64,000 nucleotides of DNA from Collinsella sp. (GTDB lineage Bacteria; Actinomycetota; Coriobacteriia; Coriobacteriales; Coriobacteriaceae), in the NCBI GenBank assembly GCA_018376905.1, contig JAHAAK010000001.1:35208-99207 (forward strand), written 5' to 3'. The position numbers were made by a program, and so were the translations under genes. Below, piece after piece: positions 16,476 through 25,781 of this stretch (position 1 is its first letter; each line of letters starts with the position of its first letter). A model generated the notes under the pieces. It did no database searches. It worked only from the letters and a program-made list of their open reading frames with translations, and was not told where the DNA came from.

Positions 16476-17330
16476 TTAATTGGCGGGCTGGAAGAAGGCT
16501 ACGGCTACGGCGCCGGGACCTACGTGGGTGCCGATGGTGGCGCCGATAGTGTGGACGGGCAGCTCGCCCTCGCTGTGGCCAGCCCACAGCGCCGCACTGT
16601 CATCGATATACTTCTTGAGCACCGCGTCCGAAAGGCCCGTATAGCCGAGCGCCAGCGGCATGGAAAAGTCGACGCCGCCCGCCTGCTCGACCTTCTGGTT
16701 CAACAAGTTTCGACCGTTTTTGGAACCGCGCGCCTTGCCCAACTGCACGATGAGGCCGTCCTCGGCGGCCACGACCGGCTTCACGTTGAGCAGCGTACCC
16801 ACGGCGCCGGCCGCAGCAGACAGACGACCGCCACGCACCAGATACTCCAACGTCTCGAGCAGGCCGATAACCACCACGCGGTCGCGCACGGCCTCGACCG
16901 CTGCCGCGATCTGGGCCGCACTACGGCCCTCGTCCACCAAGCGCAGCGCATACTCGACCAGCACGCGCTCGCCCAAGGTCACGTTATTGCTGTCCACGAC
17001 GAACACGTCGCCGCCCGGCGCCTCGGCAAGTGCCGTACGAGCACTCTGGTTGGTGCCCGAAAGCTTGGCGCCCACGGTAATAATCACCGCCTCGTCGCCG
17101 GCCTCACGCGCCTCGGCAATCGCCTGCGAAAACGCGTACGGGTTGACCTGGCCGGTCTTGGGCAGCTCATCGCGCTCCACGAGCATCTCGTAAAAGCGCT
17201 GGTGATCGATGTCGACGCCATCCATGTACACATCGGTGCCAAAGGTGACGGACAGCGGCAGAACACGCAGAGCGGGATGCTCAGCCGGCGTCATATCGCT
17301 CGCGGAATCGGTAATAATACGAATGGACAT
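16476..17330 (-). CDS. DegV family fatty-acid-binding protein
   Basis: A 284-residue protein. The N-terminus IRIITDSASDMTP is the DegV hallmark. LPKTGQVNPYAFSQAI and VVDSNNVTLGERVLVEYAL follow, and the C-terminal half holds RGGRLSAAAGAVGTLLNVKP. In Firmicutes, proteins of this fold (FakB) carry fatty acids to the FakA kinase. No FakA is seen in the window. The ATG at 17330 is preceded by AAAGGATTCGCT; the open frame extends 35 codons further but without a start signal. A MarR regulator lies 119 bases upstream on the same strand. A second DegV protein is at 52722. Confidence 0.92.
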   Translation of the reverse strand: MSIRIITDSASDMTPAEHPALRVLPLSVTFGTDVYMDGVDIDHQRFYEMLVERDELPKTGQVNPYAFSQAIAEAREAGDEAVIITVGAKLSGTNQSARTALAEAPGGDVFVVDSNNVTLGERVLVEYALRLVDEGRSAAQIAAAVEAVRDRVVVIGLLETLEYLVRGGRLSAAAGAVGTLLNVKPVVAAEDGLIVQLGKARGSKNGRNLLNQKVEQAGGVDFSMPLALGYTGLSDAVLKKYIDDSAALWAGHSEGELPVHTIGATIGTHVGPGAVAVAFFQPAN

Positions 17331-17449
17331 AGCGAATCCTTTCTTGCGCGGACCTCGCGCGGGGAATTTTAACAGCAATGCCCCGGCACGGTATACGCGC
17401 TCAAACGGGACTATGCAGTTGTTAATTGGAAGCAAATGCCTTGGCGGCC

Positions 17450-17899
17450 TTAGATATCGCGCAAGGTGTTGAGAATCGTACGCAGCGACGCGTACATCTG
17501 CTCGCGCTGCTCCACGCCCATGGCCTTACCGGTGGTGTCGAGCACTTCACGAATGATGCGATCGGCCTCGCTCATGCTCTCGCCGCCCAGGGCAGTCAGG
17601 CGCACCGGGGCACGGTACTTGACGGCCGCATCACCCGAGTCATCGACCTCGACGTAGCCGCCCTCCTCCAGATGTGCCAGTGTGCGCGAAACGGCGGCAC
17701 GGGTAACGCCGGCCATGCGGGCGAGGTCGGCGCCAGTCAGGCCGTCCTTGCTGCGCTCAAGATAGTACAGGCACATGACGTCGGAGCCCTTAAGGCCAAG
17801 CCTTGCACCTTCGGACGTCTTGATGCGCTGAATCTCCTTGTAGAGGCCGCTGATCAGTCCGACAAAGTCCTCAAAACGTGTCTCGTCGTTCCGCTGCAC
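17450..17899 (-). CDS. MarR family transcriptional regulator
   Basis: A 149-residue winged-helix protein: DVMCLYYLERSKDGLTGADLARMAGVTRAAVSRTLAHLEEGGYVE contains the DNA-recognition helix and wing, followed by a charged C-terminal dimerisation helix. MarR proteins bind palindromic operators and release on ligand binding. It lies 119 bases upstream of a DegV gene on the same strand; a MarR regulator (FabT) controls fatty-acid genes in some Firmicutes, so a lipid-linked role is possible but unproven. Start at 17899, with AAAGGCGGTCGTCACTGTGC before it. Confidence 0.9.
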   Translation of the reverse strand: MQRNDETRFEDFVGLISGLYKEIQRIKTSEGARLGLKGSDVMCLYYLERSKDGLTGADLARMAGVTRAAVSRTLAHLEEGGYVEVDDSGDAAVKYRAPVRLTALGGESMSEADRIIREVLDTTGKAMGVEQREQMYASLRTILNTLRDI

Positions 17900-18001
17900 A
17901 GTGACGACCGCCTTTCGCTTACATGATGCTAACGGGTAAACATCTTAGCCGCATGTCCGAACCCCCGTACCCAAATATCCCATTTGTTAACCCATCAACA
18001 T

Positions 18002-18042
18002 AAAAACCACCACAAAGGGGACAGGCACCTTTGTGGTGGTTT
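18002..18042. terminator. R1-family hairpin
   Basis: AAAAACCACCACAAAGG and complement. It lies just past the B3/B4 gene stop on the minus strand and could terminate it. Confidence 0.75.
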
Positions 18043-18068
18043 GGGGCATCAATAGGTTCTAGGTGCCG

Positions 18069-18788
18069 CTACAGCTCCACGCAGGGATTGTCGCGGGTTA
18101 CAAGCGTCTTAACGACAACCCTCGCTCCCAGATAGCGCTCAAGCAGCTCGGCCAAGCGATCGATGGCGGCCTGGCAATCCCCCATCCGCTCGGGCTCCAC
18201 GCACTCAATCGCCAGGAACGCATCGGCCGAATCGTCGGACAGCGCCGTGCGAACGCCATCGCGCCAGTTCCAGCAACGGCACACGGCGCCCGCATCATCG
18301 ATGTAGGCGAGCTCGCCAGGCAGCGTCGGATCATCCGCCTCCTCGCCAAGTGGCAAGAACGCGTCGCCGCCGTCGGTCACCTTCAGGCGAAGGTCCCCCT
18401 CGATCGCATGCAGATCCTCGCCTCCCACGGGCAGCGCGTAGGTCAGCGACACCGTGTTGTAAATATCCACCGCGGGCGTAATGTGGCCCACCGGCTTGCC
18501 TTTGAGCACGCGTTTGAGCAAGTTCTCGATCGAGCAGCGCGCGCCTTTCTTGGTCTTGAACAGACGATAGGCCTCGCGCCATGCCCTGACCGGTGCGTTC
18601 TCGCTGATAGTGTCGCTGGTCAGATGACGCTCCGCATCGATATTGGCGCGGTCGAGCAACGCCGCAATCGCATCCACGTCCTCTTGAGGAATCTGAGCCG
18701 TGGGCTTCATGCCCTCCACGACCACAACACCGACCGCTGCCTGCGGAAACAGCTCCCAGAATGAATCCTCGGCAATAAAGCTCTTCAT
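18069..18788 (-). CDS. B3/B4 (PheRS beta-like) domain protein
   Basis: A 239-residue stand-alone protein with the B3/B4 fold found in the beta subunit of phenylalanyl-tRNA synthetase: PVRAWREAYRLFKTKKGARC, SIENLLKRVLKGKPVGHITP, VDIYNTVSLTYALPVGGED and ELAYIDDAGAVCRCWNWRDG. Free-standing members are widespread; a tRNA- or amino-acid-editing role has been suggested for the fold. The ATG at 18788 has GGGAGA at good spacing; an ATG five codons earlier lacks one. Confidence 0.85.
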   Translation of the reverse strand: MKSFIAEDSFWELFPQAAVGVVVVEGMKPTAQIPQEDVDAIAALLDRANIDAERHLTSDTISENAPVRAWREAYRLFKTKKGARCSIENLLKRVLKGKPVGHITPAVDIYNTVSLTYALPVGGEDLHAIEGDLRLKVTDGGDAFLPLGEEADDPTLPGELAYIDDAGAVCRCWNWRDGVRTALSDDSADAFLAIECVEPERMGDCQAAIDRLAELLERYLGARVVVKTLVTRDNPCVEL

Positions 18789-18959
18789 ACGCTCTCCCTT
18801 CATTGTGCGCGCCCGAGTGAGGGCGCCTAAACAAAAAGCGCCCTTACAACGGCCACCTTCAAAGTCCTACGGTGCCGTCACAAGAACGCTTGCGCTGTCC
18901 CCATCCGGAGAAGGGGACGATATGTCAGGCGTATTGTAACCCGAGTCATCCACACGAGC

Positions 18960-18996
18960 AAAACCGCCACAAAGGTGCCCCCTTTATGATGGTTTT
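18960..18996. repeat. Degenerate R1-family hairpin
   Basis: AAAACCGCCACAAAGG pairs imperfectly with CCTTTATGATGGTTTT. It lies just past the pckA stop on the minus strand. Confidence 0.6.
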
Positions 18997-19011
18997 GAGT
19001 CTGGGGCGACG

Positions 19012-20682
19012 CTAGCGGCGGAGCCCCAGCAGGCCGCGGCCGCGATGACGGGCCTCGGCGGACACCTGGGCGTGCGGGCCGGCGGCTTTGACGGACTCGG
19101 GCAGGTGAGAGTACTTCTTCTCGAAGTTCTCCTCGAACATCACCGCCAGGTTGTGCGCGGCCTCGTCGTAGCGCGCGGTGCTCTGCCAATATTGGCGCGG
19201 CACCAGGATGTCATCGGGCACGCCGTGGCACGTCGTGGGAATGTCGACGTTAAAGATGTCGTCGTGAACGAACTCGCTGTCCTCGATGGTGCCGTCGAGG
19301 GCGCGCGCGACCAGCGAGCGCGTGTAGGCCAGCTCGATGCGATGACCCACGCCGTAGCCGCCGCCGATCCAGCCGGTGTTGACCAGGTACACGCGCGTGC
19401 GGCCGTCGGCAATGCGCTCGCCAAGCATCTTGGCGTAAACCATGGGGTCGAGCGGCATAAACGGCTCGCCGAACAGCGAAGAGAACGTGGGCGTGGGCTC
19501 GGTGACGCCGACCTCGGTGCCGGGAATCTTAGCCGTAAAGCCCGTCACAAAGTGGTACATGGCGGCGTCGGCCGTCAGGCGCGAGATGGGCGGCAGCACA
19601 CCAAAAGCGTCGCAAGTCAGGAACAGCACGACACTCGGAGTGGTGCCCATGCCCTTAGTCCACGCGTTAGGAATGTGCTCCACGGGATAGGCCACGCGCG
19701 TGTTGTGCGTGATCGAGATGTCATCGTAGTTGGGCTTGCGGTTCTCGTCGAGCACCACGTTTTCGCAGATCGCGCCAAAGCGGACGGCGTTGAAGATCTC
19801 GGGCTCGTGGAAGGCGTCCAGGCCCTCGCATTTGGCGTAGCAGCCACCCTCGATGTTGAAGATGCCCATGTCGGACCAACCGTGCTCGTCGTCGCCGATC
19901 AGCAGGCGCGTGGGATTAGCCGAAAGCGTGGTCTTGCCGGTGCCGGACAGGCCAAAGAACACGGCGGTCTCGTGCGTGACGGGATCCATGCTGGCCGAGC
20001 AGTGCATGGGCAGCACGTCGTCCTCGACGGGCAGCAGATAGTTCATGACGCTAAAGATCGACTTTTTAATCTCGCCGGAGTAGCCGGTGCCGGCGACCAG
20101 AATCACGCGTTCCTGGAAGTTGATGACCACCGCGGCGCTGGAGTTGAGGCCCTTGATGGCGGGGTCGCACTGGTAACCGGGCGCTGCGAGCACGCAGAAG
20201 TCGGGCTCGCCGGTGCGCGCGATTTCGCGGGCAAGCGGTCGAGCGAGCATCTGCTTGATAAAGAGTGCCTGGCTGGCACGCTCGCAGGCAACGAGCAGTC
20301 GACGCGTGTAGTTGCGGTCGGCGCCTGCCATGCCGCGGGTGACGAACACGTCGCGCTCGTTGAGATAGTCGACGATGCCGGCCTTGATGGCCTCATAGCT
20401 CTCGACGGACAGCGGGCGGTTGACCGCGCCCCAGGCAATCTTGTCGTGAACATCGGGGGTGTCAACGATAAAGCGATCGTTGGGTGAACGGCCGGTGCGC
20501 TCCCCCGTCTCAATCACCAGCGCGCCGTTGGATGCCATGCGGCCTTCTTCGCGGCGGATGGCGTGCTCGACGAGCTCCGCGGCGGGTAGATCGACCAGCA
20601 GACGGGGCTGATTCTCGGCGGGATCTTCGACCAGCGCAATACCAAAGTTGGACAGAACTTCTGCAGGGGTAACACCAGGCAT
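19012..20682 (-). CDS. pckA: Phosphoenolpyruvate carboxykinase (ATP)
   Basis: Interconverts oxaloacetate plus ATP with phosphoenolpyruvate plus CO2. In fermenting gut bacteria it often runs toward oxaloacetate. It has 556 residues; ATP-type PEPCK is about 540. The P-loop is FFGLSGTGKTTLSANP near residue 247. TGERTGRSPNDRFIV, NYLLPVEDDVLPMHCSAS and IGDDEHGWSD are family signatures. The ATG at 20682 (MPGVTPAEV) follows AAAGGAGGCCCC; an upstream in-frame ATG has no signal. The Arg/Gly-rich tail RHRGRGLLGLRR is unusual. The lactate permease gene upstream on the same strand is separated by an R2 array. Confidence 0.95.
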   Translation of the reverse strand: MPGVTPAEVLSNFGIALVEDPAENQPRLLVDLPAAELVEHAIRREEGRMASNGALVIETGERTGRSPNDRFIVDTPDVHDKIAWGAVNRPLSVESYEAIKAGIVDYLNERDVFVTRGMAGADRNYTRRLLVACERASQALFIKQMLARPLAREIARTGEPDFCVLAAPGYQCDPAIKGLNSSAAVVINFQERVILVAGTGYSGEIKKSIFSVMNYLLPVEDDVLPMHCSASMDPVTHETAVFFGLSGTGKTTLSANPTRLLIGDDEHGWSDMGIFNIEGGCYAKCEGLDAFHEPEIFNAVRFGAICENVVLDENRKPNYDDISITHNTRVAYPVEHIPNAWTKGMGTTPSVVLFLTCDAFGVLPPISRLTADAAMYHFVTGFTAKIPGTEVGVTEPTPTFSSLFGEPFMPLDPMVYAKMLGERIADGRTRVYLVNTGWIGGGYGVGHRIELAYTRSLVARALDGTIEDSEFVHDDIFNVDIPTTCHGVPDDILVPRQYWQSTARYDEAAHNLAVMFEENFEKKYSHLPESVKAAGPHAQVSAEARHRGRGLLGLRR

Positions 20683-20825
20683 GGGGCCTCCTTTAAAAGC
20701 GCGACACGTGGACGCGGCGCGCACTTTACTCACGTAAAGCCCGTTGTACCCGATATGCAAAAACGTTTTTGCGGCAACGGCGAAGCGCCCGCCCAACGGT
20801 CAAAAATCGCAGGCAAGCGGCCTAG

Positions 20826-20956
20826 TCGTTAGGGACGCTTTTAAACGACTAGTCATTGGGGACACTCTTGAACAGACAACATTCAAGGAGTGTCCCCGGA
20901 TGCCGGCACTTAGGGACGTTCCCAAAGTGCCGGCACATAAGGAACGTCCCTAAGTG
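20826..20956. repeat. R2-family repeat array
   Basis: Contains GGGACGCTTTTAAACGACTAG, TCATTGGGGACACTCTTG, GGAGTGTCCCC and three GTGCCGGCAC or related words. It lies between pckA and the end of the permease. No R3 element follows this copy. Confidence 0.7.
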
Positions 20957-20960
20957 CCGA

Positions 20961-22532
20961 CTACAGCGGCAGGCCTTGGCCGAGCATGGCTATGGCGCTC
21001 ATCAGGACCAGCATGCCGGCGGCGTAGGGCAGGACGGCGCCCAGGAGTTCGGCATCCTTACCGCGCACGAGCACGGCGGCAAGACCAATGGCGAGGGTCT
21101 GCGGCGAGATCATCTTACCGGCGGCGACGCCCAGGGCGTTCAACGCGACCATCCAGTAGTCGCTCACACCCAGCGCAGTGGCAGCCTGGCTCTGAATGGG
21201 GCCAAACAGCATGCCCGAGGACGTGCCCGAGCCGGTCACAAACGCACCGACTGCGCCGATCCACGGAGCCAGAATCGGGTACAGCCCACCGGCGACGGCG
21301 ATGCAGAACGCGCTGATCGAAGAGATCATGCCCGCATAGCCCATCACCTTGGCACAGCCCAGCACCGAAAGCATCGTGATCACCGTCGGCATCATCTGCT
21401 TCACAGTCGCGGCCAGCACCTCGCCCATCATGCGTGGCGAAGCACCCTGAATGGCACCGCCGGCAAACGCCGCCAGGAAAATCCAGACGCCCGGCGTGTT
21501 GATCCACGAAAACGTAAGCGTACCGGGATTCTCACCGCAATACACCTGCACGTGGCTCGCAAACGGCGCGAGCGCGGCATGTACAGCGGGCACCAGGTTA
21601 GACGTGCCCAGCAGCAACACAAAGATCAGGATGAAGCACGACCAGGCCGAAAGCGCCGACTTAACGGTGAGCTTCTCCCCCGCCTCGATATTCATGTGAA
21701 AGCGTGCGTCCAGACGCCCCGACTTCTCGGCACGCATGGCAAGCGCAGCTGTCAGCGCGAGCGAAACGATGGATCCTACGACCACGGCCAGCTCGGGGCC
21801 CACAAACATGGCAACGACCAGAGCCGCGCCGACAAACGACACGCCGGAGAGCAACGCCACGCCGGCAACACCGTGCAGACGCTCGCCCACACTCGCGGCA
21901 TTGCCCTGGTCATCGGCAACACGGCCCGCAACCAGCACAATAAATAGCGGCATCACCACAAAGAACGGCGCGAGCTGCACCAGCTGAACGGTCGCTAGGT
22001 GAAGGGAATCCAAACCCACCAGGTCGGCAACGGACACCGTGGGGATGCCGATGGAGCCGTAGGGCGTGGGCACGCCGTTGGCCAGCAGGCAGATGAGCAC
22101 GGCAGGCACGGCCTCAAAGCCCAGGCCCGCGAGCATGCCGGCGGGAATGGCGACAGCGGTACCGAAGCCGGCCATGCCCTCCATAAAGCCACCGAAGCAC
22201 CAAGCCACGAGCAGCGCCAGCAGACGGCGGTCGCTGCTGATGGAGGTGATCATGCTGCCGATCACGTCCATGGCGCCCGTACGAACGCACAGGTTATACG
22301 TGAACACCGCGGCGATGATCACCAGGACGATGGGCCACAGAGCCATCAAAAAACCTTCGAGCGAGGCGGTCGCGATCTGCGCTGCCGGCAGGTGCCACCA
22401 TGCGAAGGCAAGCAAGCACGAAAGGACAAACGATCCGATAGCGGCCTTCCAAGCTGGCCATTTAAAGCACAGCAGCATCACGACCAGCCAAATAATCGGC
22501 ACAAGAGCCAGTAAGAATGCGGCGACGTCCAT
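20961..22532 (-). CDS. L-lactate permease family transporter
   Basis: A 523-residue polytopic membrane protein of the LctP/LldP family, which imports lactate or glycolate with protons. Family segments: IIAAVFTYNLCVRTGAMDVI, WCFGGFMEGMAGFGTAVAIP (highly conserved), CLLANGVPTPYGSIGIPTVS and VTGSGTSSGMLFGPIQSQAA. About 13 hydrophobic segments. Start at 22532 with AGGAGCTTCTACCT upstream. It is divergent from the flippase gene. The stop is very close to an R2 array. Uptake of lactate and the neighbouring PEPCK would fit organic-acid metabolism, which is inference. Confidence 0.93.
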   Translation of the reverse strand: MDVAAFLLALVPIIWLVVMLLCFKWPAWKAAIGSFVLSCLLAFAWWHLPAAQIATASLEGFLMALWPIVLVIIAAVFTYNLCVRTGAMDVIGSMITSISSDRRLLALLVAWCFGGFMEGMAGFGTAVAIPAGMLAGLGFEAVPAVLICLLANGVPTPYGSIGIPTVSVADLVGLDSLHLATVQLVQLAPFFVVMPLFIVLVAGRVADDQGNAASVGERLHGVAGVALLSGVSFVGAALVVAMFVGPELAVVVGSIVSLALTAALAMRAEKSGRLDARFHMNIEAGEKLTVKSALSAWSCFILIFVLLLGTSNLVPAVHAALAPFASHVQVYCGENPGTLTFSWINTPGVWIFLAAFAGGAIQGASPRMMGEVLAATVKQMMPTVITMLSVLGCAKVMGYAGMISSISAFCIAVAGGLYPILAPWIGAVGAFVTGSGTSSGMLFGPIQSQAATALGVSDYWMVALNALGVAAGKMISPQTLAIGLAAVLVRGKDAELLGAVLPYAAGMLVLMSAIAMLGQGLPL

Positions 22533-22712
22533 AGGTAGAAGCTCCTTGGTACCGCGTGGGCGGCATCGGGGGTGTCACAAAACTTCAACAGGATACCGCA
22601 CGTTTACCGACAAATTACAGCCGCCCGCCGAAATTATTGAACAATCCGTTCAAAAACACGAGCGAACACCGTCGCGTCTATACTAAAGCGCAGCAATAGA
22701 AAGGACTCCGCT

Positions 22713-24293
22713 TTGAGTATCACGCCCCTCGATAGCATTCGCCGCGCCATCGCCCGCCGCAACGGCACCTCCAACCCCGCTGCATCGAAGGACGGCGCCG
22801 CGAAGGCCCAGGGCGGCCGCATCGAGAACGGCCTCTTCCCTGCCTCGCACACTGCCGAGGAACTCGCACGCATCCAAGAGCTGAGTCAGCGCAACGCCGG
22901 CGGGCCCGATAGCAGCCAAGCCACACGTCGCCGGCGCGAACGCGATCGGGAGCCCGGCCCCGTCCGCCGCATGGTCAACGCTTGGTGGAACCGTCTGCTC
23001 GGCGCCGTCTACGGCGGCGGGTTCTCCATGCAGGAAGCGGAATACGAGGAGCACGCCACCCGCCGCGATTACCTTTGGAACGCTCTCGGCACCGCCGTGT
23101 GGGGCTTGGCGTTTCCGCTGCTCACCATCGTGTCCACACAGCTCGTGGGCGCCGAAGAAGCCGGCAAGTTCTCCATCGCCTTTGTCACCGGCACGCTCAT
23201 CATGATCGCGTGCAACTACGGCGTGCGCAATTTCCAGGTCTCGGACATCGACGAAAAGACGTCCTTCGCCTCCTACCAGCTCAATCGTTGGATCTGCGGA
23301 GCGCTCGCCCTAGGCTGCGGCCTCATGTATAGCAGCGCCCGCGGCTATGACGCGCAGATGGCGACGATCGGCCTGGGCGTCTACCTGTATAAGGTCATCG
23401 ACGGCGTCGCCGACGTGTACGAAGGCCGCCTGCAGCAGGCCGACAAACTCTACTTGGCTGGAATGAGCCAAACGCTACGCTCCGTCGGCGTCATCGCGGT
23501 CTTCAGCGTGGCGCTGTTCCTCACGCGCAGCATGCCCATCGCGGCCATGGACATGGGTGTCACCGCGATCGCCTCGCTCGTGCTGGTCACCGCGCCGCTC
23601 GCCCTGCTCGAGACCGAAAAATCGCGCCGCGTGAGCCTGCGCGAGGTCGGCCACCTGTTTGTCCAGTGCGCCCCGCTCTTTGGTGCACTGTTCCTGTTCA
23701 ACCTTATCGAGAGCATGCCCAAGTTTGTGATGGAAGGCACGCTGGCATACAAATATCAGCTGTACTTTAATGCCCTGTTCTTTCCTGCGCAGGCTATTTT
23801 GCTGAGCATTGGATTTATCTATAAACCGCAGCTCCTGCGCTTGTCGAACATTTGGGCTAATCCTCGCAAGCGTCGTCGCTTTGACCTGATTATTGTTGCC
23901 GTTATGGCGCTGATCGTGGTCATCACCGGCATGTGCGCCGCATTTATGGCAGGTCCCGGTATTCCCCTCATGAGCTTTATGTACGGCCTCAGCTTTGAGC
24001 GCTACCGTACGCTGGCGCTGCTGATGGTCGTCGCCGGCGGCGTCACCGCGGCCATCGACTTTATCTACGCCATCATCACGGTGCTACGCCACGCTAGAGA
24101 CGTCACCAAGATCTACCTGATCTGCTTCGCCGTAAGCGTGGTGCTGCCGGTGATCCTGATTAAGCTGCTGGGTCTGATGGGCGCTGTAGTGAGCTACCTA
24201 GCCATCATGGCCCTACTCCTGGTGCTGCTGATAATCGAGTACCGCCGCATCCGCCAACGCATCGAACGCGACCGCAACCCATACGGCGCCTAA
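22713..24293 (+). CDS. Polysaccharide flippase-like (MOP superfamily) membrane protein
   Basis: A 526-residue protein. Residues 1-110 are hydrophilic and basic (QATRRRRERDREPGPVRRM), and the rest contains about 12-14 membrane segments in the pattern of Wzx-type polysaccharide exporters (WGLAFPLLTIVSTQLVGAEE, FVMEGTLAYKYQLYFNALF). It starts with TTG at 22713, preceded by GAAAGGA; no in-frame ATG is near. Presumed function is lipid-linked sugar translocation. The long cytoplasmic N-terminus is atypical. It stands alone, far from other glycan genes except the WecA-like gene at 13 kb. Confidence 0.78.
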   Translation: MSITPLDSIRRAIARRNGTSNPAASKDGAAKAQGGRIENGLFPASHTAEELARIQELSQRNAGGPDSSQATRRRRERDREPGPVRRMVNAWWNRLLGAVYGGGFSMQEAEYEEHATRRDYLWNALGTAVWGLAFPLLTIVSTQLVGAEEAGKFSIAFVTGTLIMIACNYGVRNFQVSDIDEKTSFASYQLNRWICGALALGCGLMYSSARGYDAQMATIGLGVYLYKVIDGVADVYEGRLQQADKLYLAGMSQTLRSVGVIAVFSVALFLTRSMPIAAMDMGVTAIASLVLVTAPLALLETEKSRRVSLREVGHLFVQCAPLFGALFLFNLIESMPKFVMEGTLAYKYQLYFNALFFPAQAILLSIGFIYKPQLLRLSNIWANPRKRRRFDLIIVAVMALIVVITGMCAAFMAGPGIPLMSFMYGLSFERYRTLALLMVVAGGVTAAIDFIYAIITVLRHARDVTKIYLICFAVSVVLPVILIKLLGLMGAVVSYLAIMALLLVLLIIEYRRIRQRIERDRNPYGA

Positions 24294-24688
24294 TTAGCTG
24301 CCCGGTCACCGGAATTTGCGATGGAATCACCCCGTCTGGGGTCTCGTTGCGGACAATATTCATCACGCAAAACTAAGTGAGTAGACTTTTACCGAATCCC
24401 CGACCACACCAACAGAGCACAAGTCTGTGACCTGCGGTTTTATTGAGGCAAATATGTTGGGTGCTCGGCATTTCCAAAAAAGTCTACTCACTTAGCAAGC
24501 GGGCAGCCAAAAAAGAACCGCCGCGACGTCGTTTGACTCCGTTGCGACGGTTTTTCGAGCATTTTCGCGCTGTCGAGGACGCAGACGCTCCTCATTTCTA
24601 GCGCTTACCGAGCAAGAAGGCGCTACTCTCCGAAAGTAGTCAAAAAAGCCCCGTCCCAAATTAGCTACGGTAGATCGGCGGAACAAGG
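24294..24688. other. Gene-free stretch downstream of the flippase
   Basis: Contains the long-loop inverted repeat at 24373-24495 and, near 24643-24656, a half-site AAAAAGCCCCGTCCCA shared with the hairpin at 53678. No gene is seen. Confidence 0.6.
24373..24495. repeat. Long-loop inverted repeat, 18-base perfect arms
   Basis: Arms CTAAGTGAGTAGACTTTT (24373-24390) and its exact complement (24478-24495) enclose 87 bases. It has the same design as the element at 1516 but unrelated arm sequence. Confidence 0.75.
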
Positions 24689-25528
24689 TTATTCGCCCGG
24701 GTTGATGTTCGCGTAGAACTCGGCCCCGTCGTCCAGGCGCAGGATGCCCACGCGGCCGAACTCGGAGCCGGTGGCGGCGGCGCAGTCGATGTCGATGCGA
24801 TCGGGCACACCAGCAGTGTCCTCGCCGCCCAAGCGCACGATCTGCCCGCGTCCCGATTCCTCATCGAGCCCCGCAAGACCACCGACCTCGCAATAACGCC
24901 CGAGCGACACCGTTGGCGTGTGGCCACTCACCACGACCGAACCCTTGCCCTCGGCAGAAAGCAGCCCCGTCGGGGCATCCCAATAGCCATGGCGAATCCA
25001 GAGCAAGTCATCGGACGACTGTACGGCGAGCATTTGCTGCAGCAGCTCGCGATCGGCATCGACCGCTCCCCTGCCGTCGCCGCAATCGACACCATGCTCA
25101 AGCAAAAACGCACGCGCCGCCTCGGTCTGAATGCCGGCGTGCACCAGCAGGTACGGCCGCTCGGCAGTCTCGACCACCGCGTAGAGCGGCAGCGCGGCCA
25201 TCCATCGCACGAGCTCCTCGTATGCCTCAAATTCCATGTCGTTGAGCTGCTCGCGCGTCGTCCAGCCACCGTTGATATCCCAGGTCTCGGCATCGAGCGG
25301 ATCCTGGCCAATGATGGCATCGAGCATGATCTGCTCGTGATTGCCCTTGAGCACGCGGGCGTTGGGCAGCGAGCGCACGAGCTTAATAACACCGACCGGA
25401 TCGGGCCCGCGATCGATCATGTCGCCCAGCACGTACAGTGTGTCGTCGGACGTCAACGAGATCTTAGACAGGGCCTCGTCAAGCGCACGCACGTGCCCGT
25501 GAGCGTCAGATGTCACATAGATCGCCAT
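24689..25528 (-). CDS. Metallophosphoesterase, PPP-type (ApaH/PrpE-like)
   Basis: A 279-residue cytoplasmic phosphatase. Metal-ligand motifs appear in order: YVTSDAHGHVRAL (DxH), VLGDMIDRGPDPVG (GDxxDRG), VLKGNHEQIMLD (GNHE), LLVHAGIQ and VVVSGHTPTVS (GH). This is the PPP-family order found in bacterial Ser/Thr phosphatases and diadenosine tetraphosphatases; which substrate applies cannot be decided. The ATG at 25528 is preceded by AAGGAGAGACGTACC. It is divergent from the antiporter gene. Confidence 0.9.
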   Translation of the reverse strand: MAIYVTSDAHGHVRALDEALSKISLTSDDTLYVLGDMIDRGPDPVGVIKLVRSLPNARVLKGNHEQIMLDAIIGQDPLDAETWDINGGWTTREQLNDMEFEAYEELVRWMAALPLYAVVETAERPYLLVHAGIQTEAARAFLLEHGVDCGDGRGAVDADRELLQQMLAVQSSDDLLWIRHGYWDAPTGLLSAEGKGSVVVSGHTPTVSLGRYCEVGGLAGLDEESGRGQIVRLGGEDTAGVPDRIDIDCAAATGSEFGRVGILRLDDGAEFYANINPGE

Positions 25529-25781
25529 GGTACGTCTCTCCTTGCATTGCGGCCGAAGCCCGGTGCCGCAACTAAAACTTCAAGTTGAACTTAAACGTTA
25601 CTCATTGTACTCCGTTGCAATAAAGCTGGAAAGGGTTTCCGAGCAGAGGCAAAGACGGCAGCCGTCTATGACGATATCGCGCACGCCCGCAATCCAACCC
25701 CATAAACCCACCATCTTTGGGTACAAATAACCGCAGACAACTGACCGTGCCACGCCAACCACCCAGGAGCGGACACCATCT

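Noticed and set aside
18812..18935. Possible riboswitch or leader upstream of the B3/B4 gene
   Set aside because: Only short GC-rich hairpins are visible (GGGCGC/GCGCCC, GTCCCC/GGGGAC); no known motif and no clear alternative pairing.
22547..22556. TGGTACCGCG, identical to the T-box antiterminator core
   Set aside because: No specifier loop or terminator is arranged around it; it lies in the start region of the oppositely oriented lactate permease, and the downstream plus-strand gene is a flippase. Probably coincidence.
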